Source: Ochrobactrum sp. CGA5 (lineage in GTDB: Bacteria > Pseudomonadota > Alphaproteobacteria > Rhizobiales > Rhizobiaceae). From it: 46,182 nucleotides of DNA. The translations under genes and the position numbers were made by a program. The DNA lies in NCBI RefSeq assembly GCF_006345815.1, contig NZ_VCIG01000041.1, positions 1-46,182 on the forward strand. The letters run 5' to 3'. Below, piece after piece: positions 16,353 to 25,530 of this stretch (its first letter is position 1; every line of letters starts with the position of its first letter). The notes under the pieces are model-generated. The model was not told the origin of the DNA. It ran no database searches and saw nothing but the letters and a program-made list of their open reading frames with translations.

Positions 16353-17327
16353 CTGTTCCGCAGCATAAACCTTAAATGCAGCCGGAGCTTTAAAGGCTGA
16401 GAATGCGCGCGGCCAGCTTTGTTTCAGGTATCGAAGCAGAGCGTCATCGACCTTGATTGTGGCCTGCAGCACTGGGCCAGTGCTGCAAAAAGGAACAACC
16501 CACTAATAGATTTTTTGTTGATCCCGTCTTTTGGAGAGACCGCAACGCTGATTTGTCGTCGGGCTAGCATCCAGAACGGTCCGCATTGCGCCTCATTTCG
16601 GTCATTAAACCCGAATCGGGAACTCCCAAAAGCAGACGCGCATCTTATAACCATTATAATAGTTAGGAGGAAATTTAAACCTGCTAGGCGCCCCAAATAC
16701 CGATTGCCCGTTAAAGCACTCTGCAGCCGCCGAGCGTGCGCCTTAGCCTCAGGGGACGAGGAGCAGCGCAAAGATTAGAGTAGAAACGGCGGCGTTGTCT
16801 CAACAATATTCGCTGATTGGCAAGTTACCGGCCTAATGACGTGACGCATTTGCATGCAATATTTTGGTGATCAAATCGGGCGAGGTTCGGCTCTCATAAT
16901 GGAAATAAATATACCCGTCTGCCAATCATCGATGTAACCTCTAAGAATAACGAATGCCCGACTTGAATTTTCAGGATATTGTTCAGCTCAACTGGATTGT
17001 TGCCGTTCGGCTTCTCCTGCGGCCCCCCTTGATGGGCTGTTCGCCAATAACTGACTTTTTGTCGGTGACGTCGCAATCGTCTGACGTTCCGACTCGAAGG
17101 GAATGTCGTCTGCACGGTGGCGAAGAGGAACGATTGATAGCGATGCTTCGCTCTCGGCGACGCGTTCCTCGATCGCCAAGAATCAGATCCTGCAGTGACC
17201 AGGCGGACACTCGCTGTGGTATCGTAGCGAGCCGACCAGATTTTGTAAATTCAGCGGCACACGTCTGAACATCCGCGGACAGTGGCTACGCGGGGCAGAT
17301 CGTGAACCGCATATTTTTGGAGGTGCA
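16353..17327. other. Intergenic region with no recognised gene (about 1 kb)
   Basis: No frame here shows a convincing start, ribosome binding site and family match. The minus strand at 16350-16472 reads VDDALLRYLKQSWPRAFSAF, then KVYAAEQLFLC, which looks like a real protein relic joined to the antisense of the abiEii gene, but I cannot name it. A perfect ten-base inverted repeat with a one-base centre lies at 16466-16486 (GCAGCACTGG and its complement) without a T tract. The part after 16900 is GC-rich and may be decayed coding sequence. Confidence 0.5.
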
Positions 17328-17354
17328 CGTCACAAACTGCCTTTGTGGATCGTC
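17328..17354 (+). promoter_or_regulatory. ECF41-type promoter upstream of the CMD gene
   Basis: CGTCACA at 17328-17334 is followed by exactly 16 bases and CGTC at 17351-17354. The published ECF41 consensus is TGTCACA-N16-CGTC, so only the first base differs. It lies 33 bases upstream of the CMD start, and the ECF41 sigma gene is the next gene in the operon. The unit is therefore probably autoregulated by its own sigma factor. Confidence 0.8.
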
Positions 17355-17387
17355 ATAGGGATGTAACGCTCACTATAGGATACGACT

Positions 17388-17816
17388 ATGACGAATAAGC
17401 CCGTAAATCATTACAAGACTGTGCCCAATGTCTTCGTTGCGCTGGAAAAAGTGCACGTTGCTATCGATGAACATGGTCTGGACCGGATGTTACACCATCT
17501 CGTCCAGCTCCGTGCATCCCAGCTTAACGGCTGTGCTTATTGCGTGAAGATGCACACGAAGGAAGCCAGAGACGACGGCGAGACCAATGAACGGCTTGAT
17601 CGCTTGGTGGTTTGGGATCATGTGAGCGACTTTTCCGCCAAGGAACGCGCCGCTCTTGCATGGACGGAAGCGCTGACCCAGATCGAGCGCAAGACCGACT
17701 ATGGCGCGCTGCGCGCCGAACTGCGCGCGCACTTCAGCGATGCCGAGATCAGCGCGCTCACGACCACTGTTGCGATGATCAATCTGTGGAATCGCATTCA
17801 AGTGTCTGCGCACTGA
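17388..17816 (+). CDS. Carboxymuconolactone decarboxylase / AhpD-like protein
   Basis: A 142-residue single-domain protein of the CMD/AhpD family. The redox motif is in LRASQLNGCAYCVKMHTKEA (CxxC with the following His), typical of alkylhydroperoxidase-like members rather than true decarboxylases. It follows the ECF41 promoter and directly precedes the sigma gene (one base gap), the standard ECF41 arrangement. It probably reduces a peroxide or disulfide-type stress compound in the cytosol. A paralogue is at 35198-35650. Confidence 0.92.
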   Translation: MTNKPVNHYKTVPNVFVALEKVHVAIDEHGLDRMLHHLVQLRASQLNGCAYCVKMHTKEARDDGETNERLDRLVVWDHVSDFSAKERAALAWTEALTQIERKTDYGALRAELRAHFSDAEISALTTTVAMINLWNRIQVSAH

Positions 17817-17817
17817 C

Positions 17818-18705
17818 ATGGGGGGCGACGCAGACATTTTCGAGACCCGGCGGCCGTTTCTGACTGGTTTGGCTTACCGTATTCTCGGCTCATTCGCGGA
17901 AGCGGAAGATGCTGTTCAGGACACATGGCTGAAGTGGCGAAGCGCTGAGCACGGGGCTGTTTCCGATCCCGCGGCTTGGCTGACCACCGCCTGTACGCGC
18001 CGTTGCATCGATATGCTGCGCTCGGCGCGCCGCACGCGGATTGACTATGTAGGCGCGTGGCTGCCGGAGCCGATCCAGACGATGACCGAGGAAACGCCGG
18101 AAAGCGTAGTGGAACTGTGCGCATCACTCTCTCTCGCCTTCCTGCTCATGCTGGAGCGTCTCGCCCCAAAGGAACGGGCGGCTTTTCTCCTGCGCGAGAT
18201 CTTCGACCAGTCCTACGAGGATGTCGCCGCTACGCTAGGCGTCCGGGAGGCGGCCTGCCGCAAGCTGGTTTCACGCGCGCGCAGTCGTGTCGGGCGTGCA
18301 GAACCGGGTGCGACCGTGCCAAAGGAGCGACAGGACGAACTGCTCGCAGCTTTTCAGACAGCGGTCACGACTGGAATGACCACAGAACTCGCGGCGCTGA
18401 TGGCAGAGGACATCGAGCTTCGGGCCGATGGCGGCGGCAAGGCCCCAACCTTGCTCATGCCCCTGTTCGGCAAGACGGACGTGCTCAATTTCCTGGGCGA
18501 AGCCCTTCATGGCTACTGGCAGGGTTACAGATGGCAGCCCGCCGACATCAACAGTAACCGTGGAGCGCTTGTCTTCGACGGTGCGAACATCGCCGCATCT
18601 GTCAGCCTCGCCTGCGACGCACGAGGTTCACTGAAAGGCGTCTACATCATGCGCAATCCCGACAAACTCGCGCGTCTCGGCGACGCAGAAAAGACTCTTC
18701 AATGA
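17818..18705 (+). CDS. ECF41-group RNA polymerase sigma factor with SnoaL-like C-terminal domain
   Basis: This 295-residue sigma factor has region 2 (FETRRPFLTGLAYRILGSF, AEDAVQDTWLKW), a linker with WLPEP, region 4 (LAPKERAAFLLREIF, SYEDVAATLGV) and a NTF2/SnoaL-like extension of about 110 residues. The conserved ECF41 extension motifs DGGGK and NPDKL are both present. In this group no anti-sigma factor is encoded; the extension itself modulates activity. It forms one unit with the CMD gene and an MFS gene, whose start overlaps its stop by four bases. Confidence 0.95.
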   Translation: MGGDADIFETRRPFLTGLAYRILGSFAEAEDAVQDTWLKWRSAEHGAVSDPAAWLTTACTRRCIDMLRSARRTRIDYVGAWLPEPIQTMTEETPESVVELCASLSLAFLLMLERLAPKERAAFLLREIFDQSYEDVAATLGVREAACRKLVSRARSRVGRAEPGATVPKERQDELLAAFQTAVTTGMTTELAALMAEDIELRADGGGKAPTLLMPLFGKTDVLNFLGEALHGYWQGYRWQPADINSNRGALVFDGANIAASVSLACDARGSLKGVYIMRNPDKLARLGDAEKTLQ

Positions 18706-20141
18706 CGAGGACGGACACGATTTCAACCGCGCCAGGCTGGGGCGATCTGCTTTCCGGCGGCAACCTGATCCGCTCCCTCGCGTTGAGCGGCGGGGTCGCC
18801 CTTCATGCGGTCAACCTCTACATTTCGACAACGATCCTGCCGTCCATCGTCCGCGAGATCGGCGGATTGGACTACTACGCCTGGAACACGACGCTGTTTG
18901 TCATCGCGTCGATCCTAGGCGCAGCGCTATCCTCTCCGCTCCTTGTCCGCGGAGGGCCGAGGGGCAGCTATCTCGTGGCCACGGTCATCTTTATTGGCGG
19001 TACGCTGGTATGCGCCACTGCCAGCACGATGGAAATCATGCTGGTCGGGCGGTTCATCCAGGGCTTCGGTGGCGGCGTATTGCTGGCGCTGGCCTATGCC
19101 ATGGTCCGCCGGGTTTTCGCGGAACCGCTGTGGCCCCGCGCATTGGCGCTTCTGTCCAGCATGTGGGGCATTGCAACCCTTCTCGGTCCAGCGGTCGGTG
19201 GAATCTTCGCCGAGATCGGCCTGTGGCGCGGCGCATTCTTCTTCCTGGTTCCGCTTGCGGGGATCGTTGCTCTCGCGGCAGTCCTCGTCCTACCGGCACG
19301 CGAGGAGGGATCGGGTGAGATGGAGCCGCTGCCTGTCGTGCAGCTTGCTCTGCTGACGCTCGCCGTCTTTGCCGCGTCCTGGGGCGGCGTCGGCGCCGGG
19401 ATATCGTCAACGGCTGGCGCAATGACGGTGGCTCTGGTTCTGGTCGCACTTATGGTCGTGGCCGAGCGTCGGGCGAAGCACAGACTGCTCCCGGCCGGCA
19501 CGCTCACACTACCCACAGCGCTCGGCAGCCTCTACGCTGCGTCCGCGCTTCTGGCTGTCACGGTCACCTGCACCGAGATCTTCCTGCCGCTCTTCCTGCA
19601 GGAGTTGCATGGCAGCTCGCCTCTTCAAGCCGGCTACATCGCCGCCGTTATGTCAGCGGGTTGGACTGCGGCGGCAATCTATGGGTCCGGGCTTCAGGGT
19701 AATCGCCGCATCAGGGCGGTGCACGCAGGGCCGGTTCTATCTCTTGTCTCCATGGGTGTGCTCGGTGTCGTCATACCCTGGCCGAGTGTGGACAGCGATT
19801 GGCTTCCGCTCACCCTCATCTGTGCAGCTCTGGTGATCGGCGGAGTAGGCGTCGGCCTTTCCTATCCGCATCTGTCGACTGCTGTGCTGCAGGTGGCGCC
19901 AGAGGGCGAGGAAGACAATGCGGCCTCTTCCATCATGACGGTGCAGCTTTGCGCCACGGCATTCGGAGCGGCCTTCGCGGGACTGGTGGTCAATCTTGCG
20001 GGGGCGAGCGGCGATGGTGACGGCATGGACACGGCCAATGCGGCCAGGTGGCTCTGCATCGCCATGGCGGTGGCTCCGGCGCTCTGCCTTGTCGTCATGA
20101 ATAGTGCGTCGTTCAGGCAGGCAACTGACAGGTGTCGGTAA
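18702..20141 (+). CDS. MFS transporter, DHA2-like (14 helices)
   Basis: The 479-residue membrane protein resembles multidrug efflux proteins of the 14-helix DHA2 type. An early helix (NLYISTTILPSIVREIGG) and the conserved RFIQGFGGGVLLALAYAMVR segment (helix 4-5 region) support this. It overlaps the sigma gene (ATGA), so it is the third gene of the ECF41 unit. Export of a toxic compound linked to the stress sensed by the sigma factor is a reasonable inference. Confidence 0.9.
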   Translation: MTRTDTISTAPGWGDLLSGGNLIRSLALSGGVALHAVNLYISTTILPSIVREIGGLDYYAWNTTLFVIASILGAALSSPLLVRGGPRGSYLVATVIFIGGTLVCATASTMEIMLVGRFIQGFGGGVLLALAYAMVRRVFAEPLWPRALALLSSMWGIATLLGPAVGGIFAEIGLWRGAFFFLVPLAGIVALAAVLVLPAREEGSGEMEPLPVVQLALLTLAVFAASWGGVGAGISSTAGAMTVALVLVALMVVAERRAKHRLLPAGTLTLPTALGSLYAASALLAVTVTCTEIFLPLFLQELHGSSPLQAGYIAAVMSAGWTAAAIYGSGLQGNRRIRAVHAGPVLSLVSMGVLGVVIPWPSVDSDWLPLTLICAALVIGGVGVGLSYPHLSTAVLQVAPEGEEDNAASSIMTVQLCATAFGAAFAGLVVNLAGASGDGDGMDTANAARWLCIAMAVAPALCLVVMNSASFRQATDRCR

Positions 20142-20235
20142 GACCTGCTGGAGAACGCGCCTGTGCGCACGTGAGTTGCGAAAACGTTCCAACAACTCAT
20201 TTGAAGCGCGTTCAAGCAACCAGGGAGACATGTCT

Positions 20236-20769
20236 ATGCAGTTGGAAGAAGTGGCTTTCCTGAAGCCAAATACAGACCTGCTCAATCGCCTGCTGCCGGT
20301 CGCACGAGGCGTATTTACCGACACTTTCTCGCAGCGCTACGAGCCAGCCGCGTTCGAGCGTTTTTGTGAGGAAGTGTATCGTCCCGGCGGAACTATGTCG
20401 CGGGACTTCAACGCGCCTGGCGTGCGCTGGCTGGTGGGGGTGGCCGCAGGTCAGCCGATCGGCTATGCGAAACTGACCCCGCTCCGCGCGCCGGCCGTTA
20501 ATCCGGATCCGACAGCGTTGGAGCTGCAGCAACTTTACGTCGTGCGGCAGTGGCATGGTACCGGCGTTGCTGATCGCCTCACGAGTTGGGCTCTCGAAAC
20601 CGCAGCTACCGAGAATGCACGCGAAGTTTACCTGACGGTCTTTGATCACAACGAGCGTGCCAAGCGATTCTACGCTCGTTACGGCTTTGAAGAGGTAGGA
20701 CGATGCACGTTTCCGCTCGGCGATCGTGTGGACGACGATCGAATTTGGCGTGTGCGCTTGCCCCGATAG
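20236..20769 (+). CDS. GNAT-family N-acetyltransferase
   Basis: This protein of about 177 residues has the acetyl-CoA binding block LQQLYVVRQWHGTGVADRL (a variant of the Q/RxxGxG/A loop), then the TVFDHNERAKRFYARYGF motif of the C-terminal half. Two starts are possible, ATG 20230 and 20236; GGGAG at 20223-20227 is better spaced for 20236. The substrate cannot be deduced: small-molecule or protein amines are both possible. A palindrome covers its stop codon. Confidence 0.9.
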   Translation: MQLEEVAFLKPNTDLLNRLLPVARGVFTDTFSQRYEPAAFERFCEEVYRPGGTMSRDFNAPGVRWLVGVAAGQPIGYAKLTPLRAPAVNPDPTALELQQLYVVRQWHGTGVADRLTSWALETAATENAREVYLTVFDHNERAKRFYARYGFEEVGRCTFPLGDRVDDDRIWRVRLPR

Positions 20770-20778
20770 CCTATCGGG
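20762..20778. terminator. Hairpin at the stop of the acetyltransferase gene
   Basis: CCCGATAG-C-CTATCGGG is a perfect eight-base inverted repeat with a one-base centre that includes the TAG stop at 20767-20769. No clear T tract follows. It may end transcription weakly or protect the mRNA 3' end. Confidence 0.4.
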
Positions 20779-20863
20779 TTGCTGTGTCCTTAAAGTCTCT
20801 TTGAACGACCGCTAAGTGGGAGCGATAGCCGTGCCCCCCTGCTCAGCATGGAGAGTTAGTCAG

Positions 20864-21517
20864 ATGGCATTTACTCAACCAATCAAGGATGTTGCCGCGT
20901 TGACCGACTTCGGGCGGCAGCAGCTTTCCGAACATTTCTTTATGCGCGAGATGTTGTATTCGGAGGTCGGTAATTTTTACGGAATTCCGAATGTTCCCGA
21001 CGATCCTGAGCTTGCCTTGCAGGTGGGGCGTGCGGTCGCAACGCTGCTGCTGGAGCCGCTAAAACGCGCGTTCGGCCATGTGTCGGTGCGCAGCGGTTAC
21101 CGCTCTCCAACCCTGAATGCCTTCTGTAACGAAAGTTTTCGAGCGGGAGACACCGCCTGCTGGTGTACAGTCAATGATCTGAATGCTGCACGCCACATTT
21201 GGGACCGGCACGACAGCGATGGGCATCTTGGCGGAACCGTAACCGTTTTCATCCCGGCCTATCTCGAATTTTACAGGAAAACCGAAGACTACCGACCTCT
21301 CGCGTGGTGGATTCGCGATCACATAGACGACTATGCCGAGCTGTTCTTCTTTAAGAACCTCTGCGCGTTCAACATCCGTTGGTATGAAGGGGCTTCGGAC
21401 AAGGCGATCTGGCATCTCGATCCGCCAACGCGCACTATACTGACCAAACGGGGTATCGACGGGTTTGATGGAGACCACAGTCGGTTCTACCGCTCAATCC
21501 TCGACACGCGTGAATAG
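20864..21517 (+). CDS. Peptidase M15-like protein with altered metal site
   Basis: The 217-residue protein opens like M15-family D-Ala-D-Ala carboxypeptidases and phage endolysins: LSEHFFMREML, LLEPLKRAFGHVSVRSGYRS and PTLN. The block that should hold the zinc His and Asp (SxHxxGxAxD type) reads DGHLGGTVTVF, so the Asp appears lost. A late IWHLDPPT replaces the usual WVH segment. No signal peptide is present, so it would stay in the cytosol. I infer a non-peptidase descendant or a protein with changed chemistry. The start at 20864 is where the family match begins; the in-frame GTG at 20816 is an alternative. Confidence 0.6.
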   Translation: MAFTQPIKDVAALTDFGRQQLSEHFFMREMLYSEVGNFYGIPNVPDDPELALQVGRAVATLLLEPLKRAFGHVSVRSGYRSPTLNAFCNESFRAGDTACWCTVNDLNAARHIWDRHDSDGHLGGTVTVFIPAYLEFYRKTEDYRPLAWWIRDHIDDYAELFFFKNLCAFNIRWYEGASDKAIWHLDPPTRTILTKRGIDGFDGDHSRFYRSILDTRE

Positions 21518-21730
21518 GAACACTTTCGTATCATTGCGTATCGTTGTCAGGGGAGCGGATCAGCGTGCGCTGTATGCGCTACCTGTTTTCCCGACTGGTG
21601 CAGAAGTTCGATTATTACGAATCGCGTAATAATGAAGTGCCAACTTTGGGCGTTCTGTCTGAATATCGTCCGTAGCACCCTGCGACTGCGGATCGGGAAT
21701 GGACCCGGACGACACTCGCAGGAGCGCAGA

Positions 21731-22345
21731 ATGAAGCTTTATCACCATCCGCTGTCAGGCCATTCTCACCGGGCACGGCTCTTCCTTTCGCTGCTCGGCC
21801 TGTCTCATGACCTGGTCGAAGTCGATCTCAAGTCGGGCGCACACAAGAAGACGGACTTCCTCGAAATGAACCCGTTCGGCCAAGTCCCCGTCCTTGATGA
21901 CGATGGTGTCTTCATTTCCGATTCCAACGCGATCCTGGTCTATCTTGCGAGGAAGGCCGCCCGCACCGATTGGCTGCCGGAAGATGCGAAGGGTGCCGCC
22001 GCCGTCCAGCGCTGGCTGTCGGTTGCCGCCGGCGAAATCGCCTATGGCCCGGCCGCCGCGCGACTGATCACGGTCTTCGGCGCCAAGTTCAATCCGGAAG
22101 AAGTCATCAATCGCGCGCACACGGTACTGGGCAGAATGGAAAGCCAGCTCACCGGTCGCGACTGGCTGGTTGGCGACCGCCCGACGATCGCAGACGTCGC
22201 CATCTACAGCTATGTGGCACGCGCTCCCGAAGGAAACGTCGATCTTTCGGACTACCCGGCCGTCGGCGCCTTCCTCCGCCGTGTGGAAGCGCTGCCGGGT
22301 TTTGTGGATTTCGTCCGCATGCCGGTCGGCCTCGCAGCAGCCTGA
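21731..22345 (+). CDS. Glutathione S-transferase family protein
   Basis: The 204-residue cytosolic protein has a thioredoxin-like N-terminal domain ([19 protein letters not shown], with [17 protein letters not shown] holding the cis-Pro and the glutathione-binding Asp-Ser) and an all-helical C-terminal domain ([19 protein letters not shown], the conserved N-capping box). It lies 53 bases upstream of the oxidoreductase fusion at 22399, so the two are probably co-transcribed. The target electrophile is unknown. Confidence 0.93.
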   Translation: MKLYHHPLSGHSHRARLFLSLLGLSHDLVEVDLKSGAHKKTDFLEMNPFGQVPVLDDDGVFISDSNAILVYLARKAARTDWLPEDAKGAAAVQRWLSVAAGEIAYGPAAARLITVFGAKFNPEEVINRAHTVLGRMESQLTGRDWLVGDRPTIADVAIYSYVARAPEGNVDLSDYPAVGAFLRRVEALPGFVDFVRMPVGLAAA

Positions 22346-22398
22346 ACGCGATCGGAGCGCGCCTGCCCGCGCGCTCTGCCACTCCTGGAGGGCGGGAC

Positions 22399-24456
22399 AT
22401 GCGCGACAAGACACTGCCGACATGGCACGAAGGCGAAAGGCTCCTTCAGGAGAAGGTGGGCGTCGTCGAACGCATGGCCGACGTTGGGCAGCGCGTCGTC
22501 CGCGACTACATGCCCGACCAGCATCGCGACTTCTACGCCCATCTCCCCTTGATCGTGCTCGGCAGCGTCGATTCCGGGGATGACGCATGGGCGACCTTCG
22601 TCGAGGGCCGTCCCGGCTTCATGTCCTCTCCTTCGCCGGCCGTGCTCGACATTGCGGCGCCGACGGACGCAACCGACCCTGCCAGCGGGGGCATCGCGGA
22701 CGGCAAGCCGGTCGGTCTGCTCGGCATCGAAATGCATACCCGTCGGCGCAATCGCATGAACGGGTTCGTTTCCGCGATGGAGGACGGCTTTCGCGTCAAT
22801 GTCGACCAGAGCTTCGGAAACTGTCCACGCTATATCCAACTGCGTGATTTCGCATTCACTCGCGAACCCGGGCAGGCATTCTCGGGCACCATAGAGAACC
22901 TTCCCGAATTCGACGGCCCGGCCCGTGCCATGATCAGAAGCGCCGACGCCTTCTTCGTCGCATCCTATGTCGACCGCGAAGACAGGCGGCAGGTGGATGT
23001 CTCCCATCGTGGCGGAAATGCCGGTTTCGTCCGTGTCGGGGATGACGGGACGCTGACGATCCCGGACTTCGACGGCAACCTGTTCTTCGCCACGCTCGGC
23101 AACATCCTGCTGAACGGCAAGGCGGGGCTGCTTTTCGTGGACTTCACGACAGGCGATATGCTGCAAACGACCGGTGACGCCGAGGTCATTCTGGACTCCC
23201 CCGAGATCGCTGCCTTTCAGGGGGCCGAACGACTCTGGGCGTTCAAGCCCCGGCGGATCGTCCGCCGCGCCAATGCCCTGGCTCTGCGTTGGGGCTTCCA
23301 AAAGGACGGTTGGTCCCCAAGTACCCTGATGACGGGCAACTGGGCGCAGGCTGCCGACCGGCTGCGCGCGGCTGAACTTGCCAGACAGTGGCGCCCGCTG
23401 ACTGTTACCAGGATCGTCAAGGAAAGCGAAACGATCCGCTCGTTCCACCTGCAGCCAGGCGATGACGCGGGACTTCTGCCGCATGCCGCCGGGCAACACC
23501 TGCCGATTCGCGTGACGCCGCCAGGCCGCGAAAAGCCCGTGATCCGCACCTACTCGCTTTCCGTCGCGCCCTCGGACGGCATCTACCGCATAAGTGTCAA
23601 GCGGAACGGACTGGTATCGCAGTTTCTGCATGACAGCGTTGCCGTCGGCGACATAATCGAGGCGCGAGCACCCGCCGGCGGCTTCACCATCGACGCCGGG
23701 GCGACACGCCCGGCCGTGCTCGTTGCCGGCGGCGTCGGGATTACGCCACTGCTCGCGATGCTCCGTCACATTGTCTACGAAGGGCTTCGCACGCAGCGCG
23801 TTCGTCCCGTCACGCTGTTCCATGCCGCGCGTTCAAAGGCCGAGCGTCCCTTCGAAAAGGAAATAGCCGAACTTGCCGACGCGACGAAAGGCGTGATGCG
23901 CGTTGTTCGGGTCCTGAGCGACACCGACGGCGCCGAAATGGGCATCGACTACGATACCGTCGGCAGGATCGACATGGCGCTGCTGACCCGCCACTTGCCG
24001 TTCAACGACTACGACTTCTATCTCTGCGGCCCGCCGCAGTTCACCCAGGCGCTTTACGACGGGCTTCGGGGCTACAATATCGCCGAAGACCGCATTCATG
24101 CCGAGGCGTTCGGCCCCTCGTCGCTGAAGCGAAACACTGTCGCGGCCGCGACTGCGCCGGTTCCGGCCCGTGCACCGCCGTCCACCCGACCTGTGCCTGT
24201 CGTGTTCACGAACTCGCTGAAGGAGGCGCGCTGGGCGCCTGATTCCGGCACGCTGCTGGAACTGGCGGAAGCGCGCGGCCTCGAACCCGAGTTCAGTTGC
24301 CGCACGGGAACCTGCGGCACATGCCGCACCAAGCTGATCAAGGGTACGGTGACCTATGTGAAGGAGCCGACCGCCACGATCGACGAAGACGAGATCCTGC
24401 TTTGCTGCGCCGTCCCTGCAGACGAGGTTCGCGGCGGTATCCAGTTGGCGGTCTGA
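22399..24456 (+). CDS. FMN-binding split-barrel / ferredoxin reductase / 2Fe-2S fusion protein
   Basis: A 685-residue three-part oxidoreductase. Residues 30-330 form a pyridoxamine-phosphate-oxidase-like FMN-binding barrel (SFGNCPRYIQLRDF, GNLFFATLGNILLNGKAGLLF). Then comes a ferredoxin-NADP reductase unit with the flavin motif RTYSLSV, the nucleotide motif VLVAGGVGITPLLAML and YLCGPPQF. The C-terminus is a plant-type 2Fe-2S ferredoxin with C634, C639, C642 and a distal Cys (669 or 670). Such proteins pass electrons from NAD(P)H to an unknown acceptor. GGAGGGCGGG lies before ATG 22399. The upstream GST gene suggests a role in redox or electrophile stress. Confidence 0.92.
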   Translation: MRDKTLPTWHEGERLLQEKVGVVERMADVGQRVVRDYMPDQHRDFYAHLPLIVLGSVDSGDDAWATFVEGRPGFMSSPSPAVLDIAAPTDATDPASGGIADGKPVGLLGIEMHTRRRNRMNGFVSAMEDGFRVNVDQSFGNCPRYIQLRDFAFTREPGQAFSGTIENLPEFDGPARAMIRSADAFFVASYVDREDRRQVDVSHRGGNAGFVRVGDDGTLTIPDFDGNLFFATLGNILLNGKAGLLFVDFTTGDMLQTTGDAEVILDSPEIAAFQGAERLWAFKPRRIVRRANALALRWGFQKDGWSPSTLMTGNWAQAADRLRAAELARQWRPLTVTRIVKESETIRSFHLQPGDDAGLLPHAAGQHLPIRVTPPGREKPVIRTYSLSVAPSDGIYRISVKRNGLVSQFLHDSVAVGDIIEARAPAGGFTIDAGATRPAVLVAGGVGITPLLAMLRHIVYEGLRTQRVRPVTLFHAARSKAERPFEKEIAELADATKGVMRVVRVLSDTDGAEMGIDYDTVGRIDMALLTRHLPFNDYDFYLCGPPQFTQALYDGLRGYNIAEDRIHAEAFGPSSLKRNTVAAATAPVPARAPPSTRPVPVVFTNSLKEARWAPDSGTLLELAEARGLEPEFSCRTGTCGTCRTKLIKGTVTYVKEPTATIDEDEILLCCAVPADEVRGGIQLAV

Positions 24457-24649
24457 AGGCGGGGATTACTGCGTCACGCGCAATAGCGCCTTCCTCGTTT
24501 TCGACGTTCAGCCTCAGGCGTTGCGGCGTCATTCTGCACATACGGGAGCCGCGTCTCTCACAACCGCCAAGAAGTTACAGATGTCACGCATGACGGTGAC
24601 GTCATCGCGCCACCCTTTTCCTTTTCGTTGCAGCAACCCGAGGAGTTGA

Positions 24650-25117
24650 ATGATGTCTCGTCCCCCGCTTCCCCCGTTCACCGAACAGAGTGCCATCGAA
24701 AAGATCCGCTTCGCGGAAGATGGTTGGAACAGTCGCGATCCCAAGAAGGTCGCTCTCGCCTATACCCTGGACACGCGGTGGCGCAACCGCGCCGAATTCG
24801 TGACCAACCGTGCAGAAGCGCAAGCCTTCCTGTCCCGCAAGTGGAACAAGGAACTGGAATACCGCCTGATCAAGGAGCTCTGGGCCTTCACAGGAAACCG
24901 GATCGCAGTGCGCTACGCCTACGAGTACCGCGATGACAGCGGCCAATGGTTCCGCGCCTATGGCAACGAGAACTGGGAATTCACCGAGGACGGCCTGATG
25001 CGGACCCGCCATGCCAGCATCAACGAACACCCGATCAGCGAGGCCGATCGGAAGTTTCGCTGGCCACTTGGCCGTCGGCCGGACGATCACCCCGGCCTGA
25101 GCGACTTCGGCTTCTAA
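24650..25117 (+). CDS. DUF1348 / NTF2-like protein
   Basis: This 155-residue protein has the NTF2-like cone fold of the DUF1348 family: [54 protein letters not shown] and [17 protein letters not shown] lies five bases before the first ATG. It is cytosolic and has no membrane part. The family is small and of unknown function; the fold often binds small hydrophobic ligands. It follows the oxidoreductase fusion by about 190 bases and may be a separate unit. Confidence 0.88.
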   Translation: MMSRPPLPPFTEQSAIEKIRFAEDGWNSRDPKKVALAYTLDTRWRNRAEFVTNRAEAQAFLSRKWNKELEYRLIKELWAFTGNRIAVRYAYEYRDDSGQWFRAYGNENWEFTEDGLMRTRHASINEHPISEADRKFRWPLGRRPDDHPGLSDFGF

Positions 25118-25530
25118 AGTAATTCCAGCGAAAGTGCGAAGCAGTTTAGCGTCCGGGAATTGCATTAAAATAAGAGTTAGCGTGTTTTTGCGATTCAAAC
25201 ACAAGCGGAAATGCTCTGGATCACGGCCCACGTTTGGGAGAGATCGACCCATGACCGGGTTCAAGCTGGACGAGCGCATCCGACTGCCGGTGGAGCTCGC
25301 GCTCACTGCGACGAGCAACGATTCTTCCTGTTTCGGAAACAGGAAGAATCCGCACGCGCCATAGGCATGATGGCCGCACAGGCCTGTGCGCGCGAAGCTG
25401 CGCGGAAATCGAGAAGATGGCGGCGGCGTTCCGGCAGTCGAGCTCCTGAGCCACGGTCGGTTTCACATGAAGTCTTGCTGCCTTACCCACGACATCCCTA
25501 CTATCGTCTCCAGCGCTGGGAGGTAAGCAG
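25118..25530. repeat. Non-coding gap with a perfect 31-base palindrome (25320-25350)
   Basis: No gene is supported in this 413-base gap. The striking feature is at 25320-25350: two fifteen-base arms (GATTCTTCCTGTTTC and its exact complement) around a single G. Flanking bases are ordinary and no T tract follows, so it is not a canonical terminator. It could be an operator for the LysR gene at 25531, a very stable transcript hairpin or an excision scar. Confidence 0.7.

Noticed and set aside
15660..16472. Long minus-strand frame of 270 codons
   Set aside because: Almost all of it is antisense to the well-supported abiEii gene. Only the part beyond 16352 looks protein-like and is reported as a relic.
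16466..16486. Ten-base perfect inverted repeat considered as the abiE terminator
   Set aside because: It is more than 110 bases beyond the toxin stop and followed by A residues, not a T tract; noted only as a palindrome.
22252..23823. Minus-strand frame of 523 codons
   Set aside because: It is antisense to the GST and oxidoreductase fusion genes, in a GC-rich region where long antisense frames are common, and has no family pattern.
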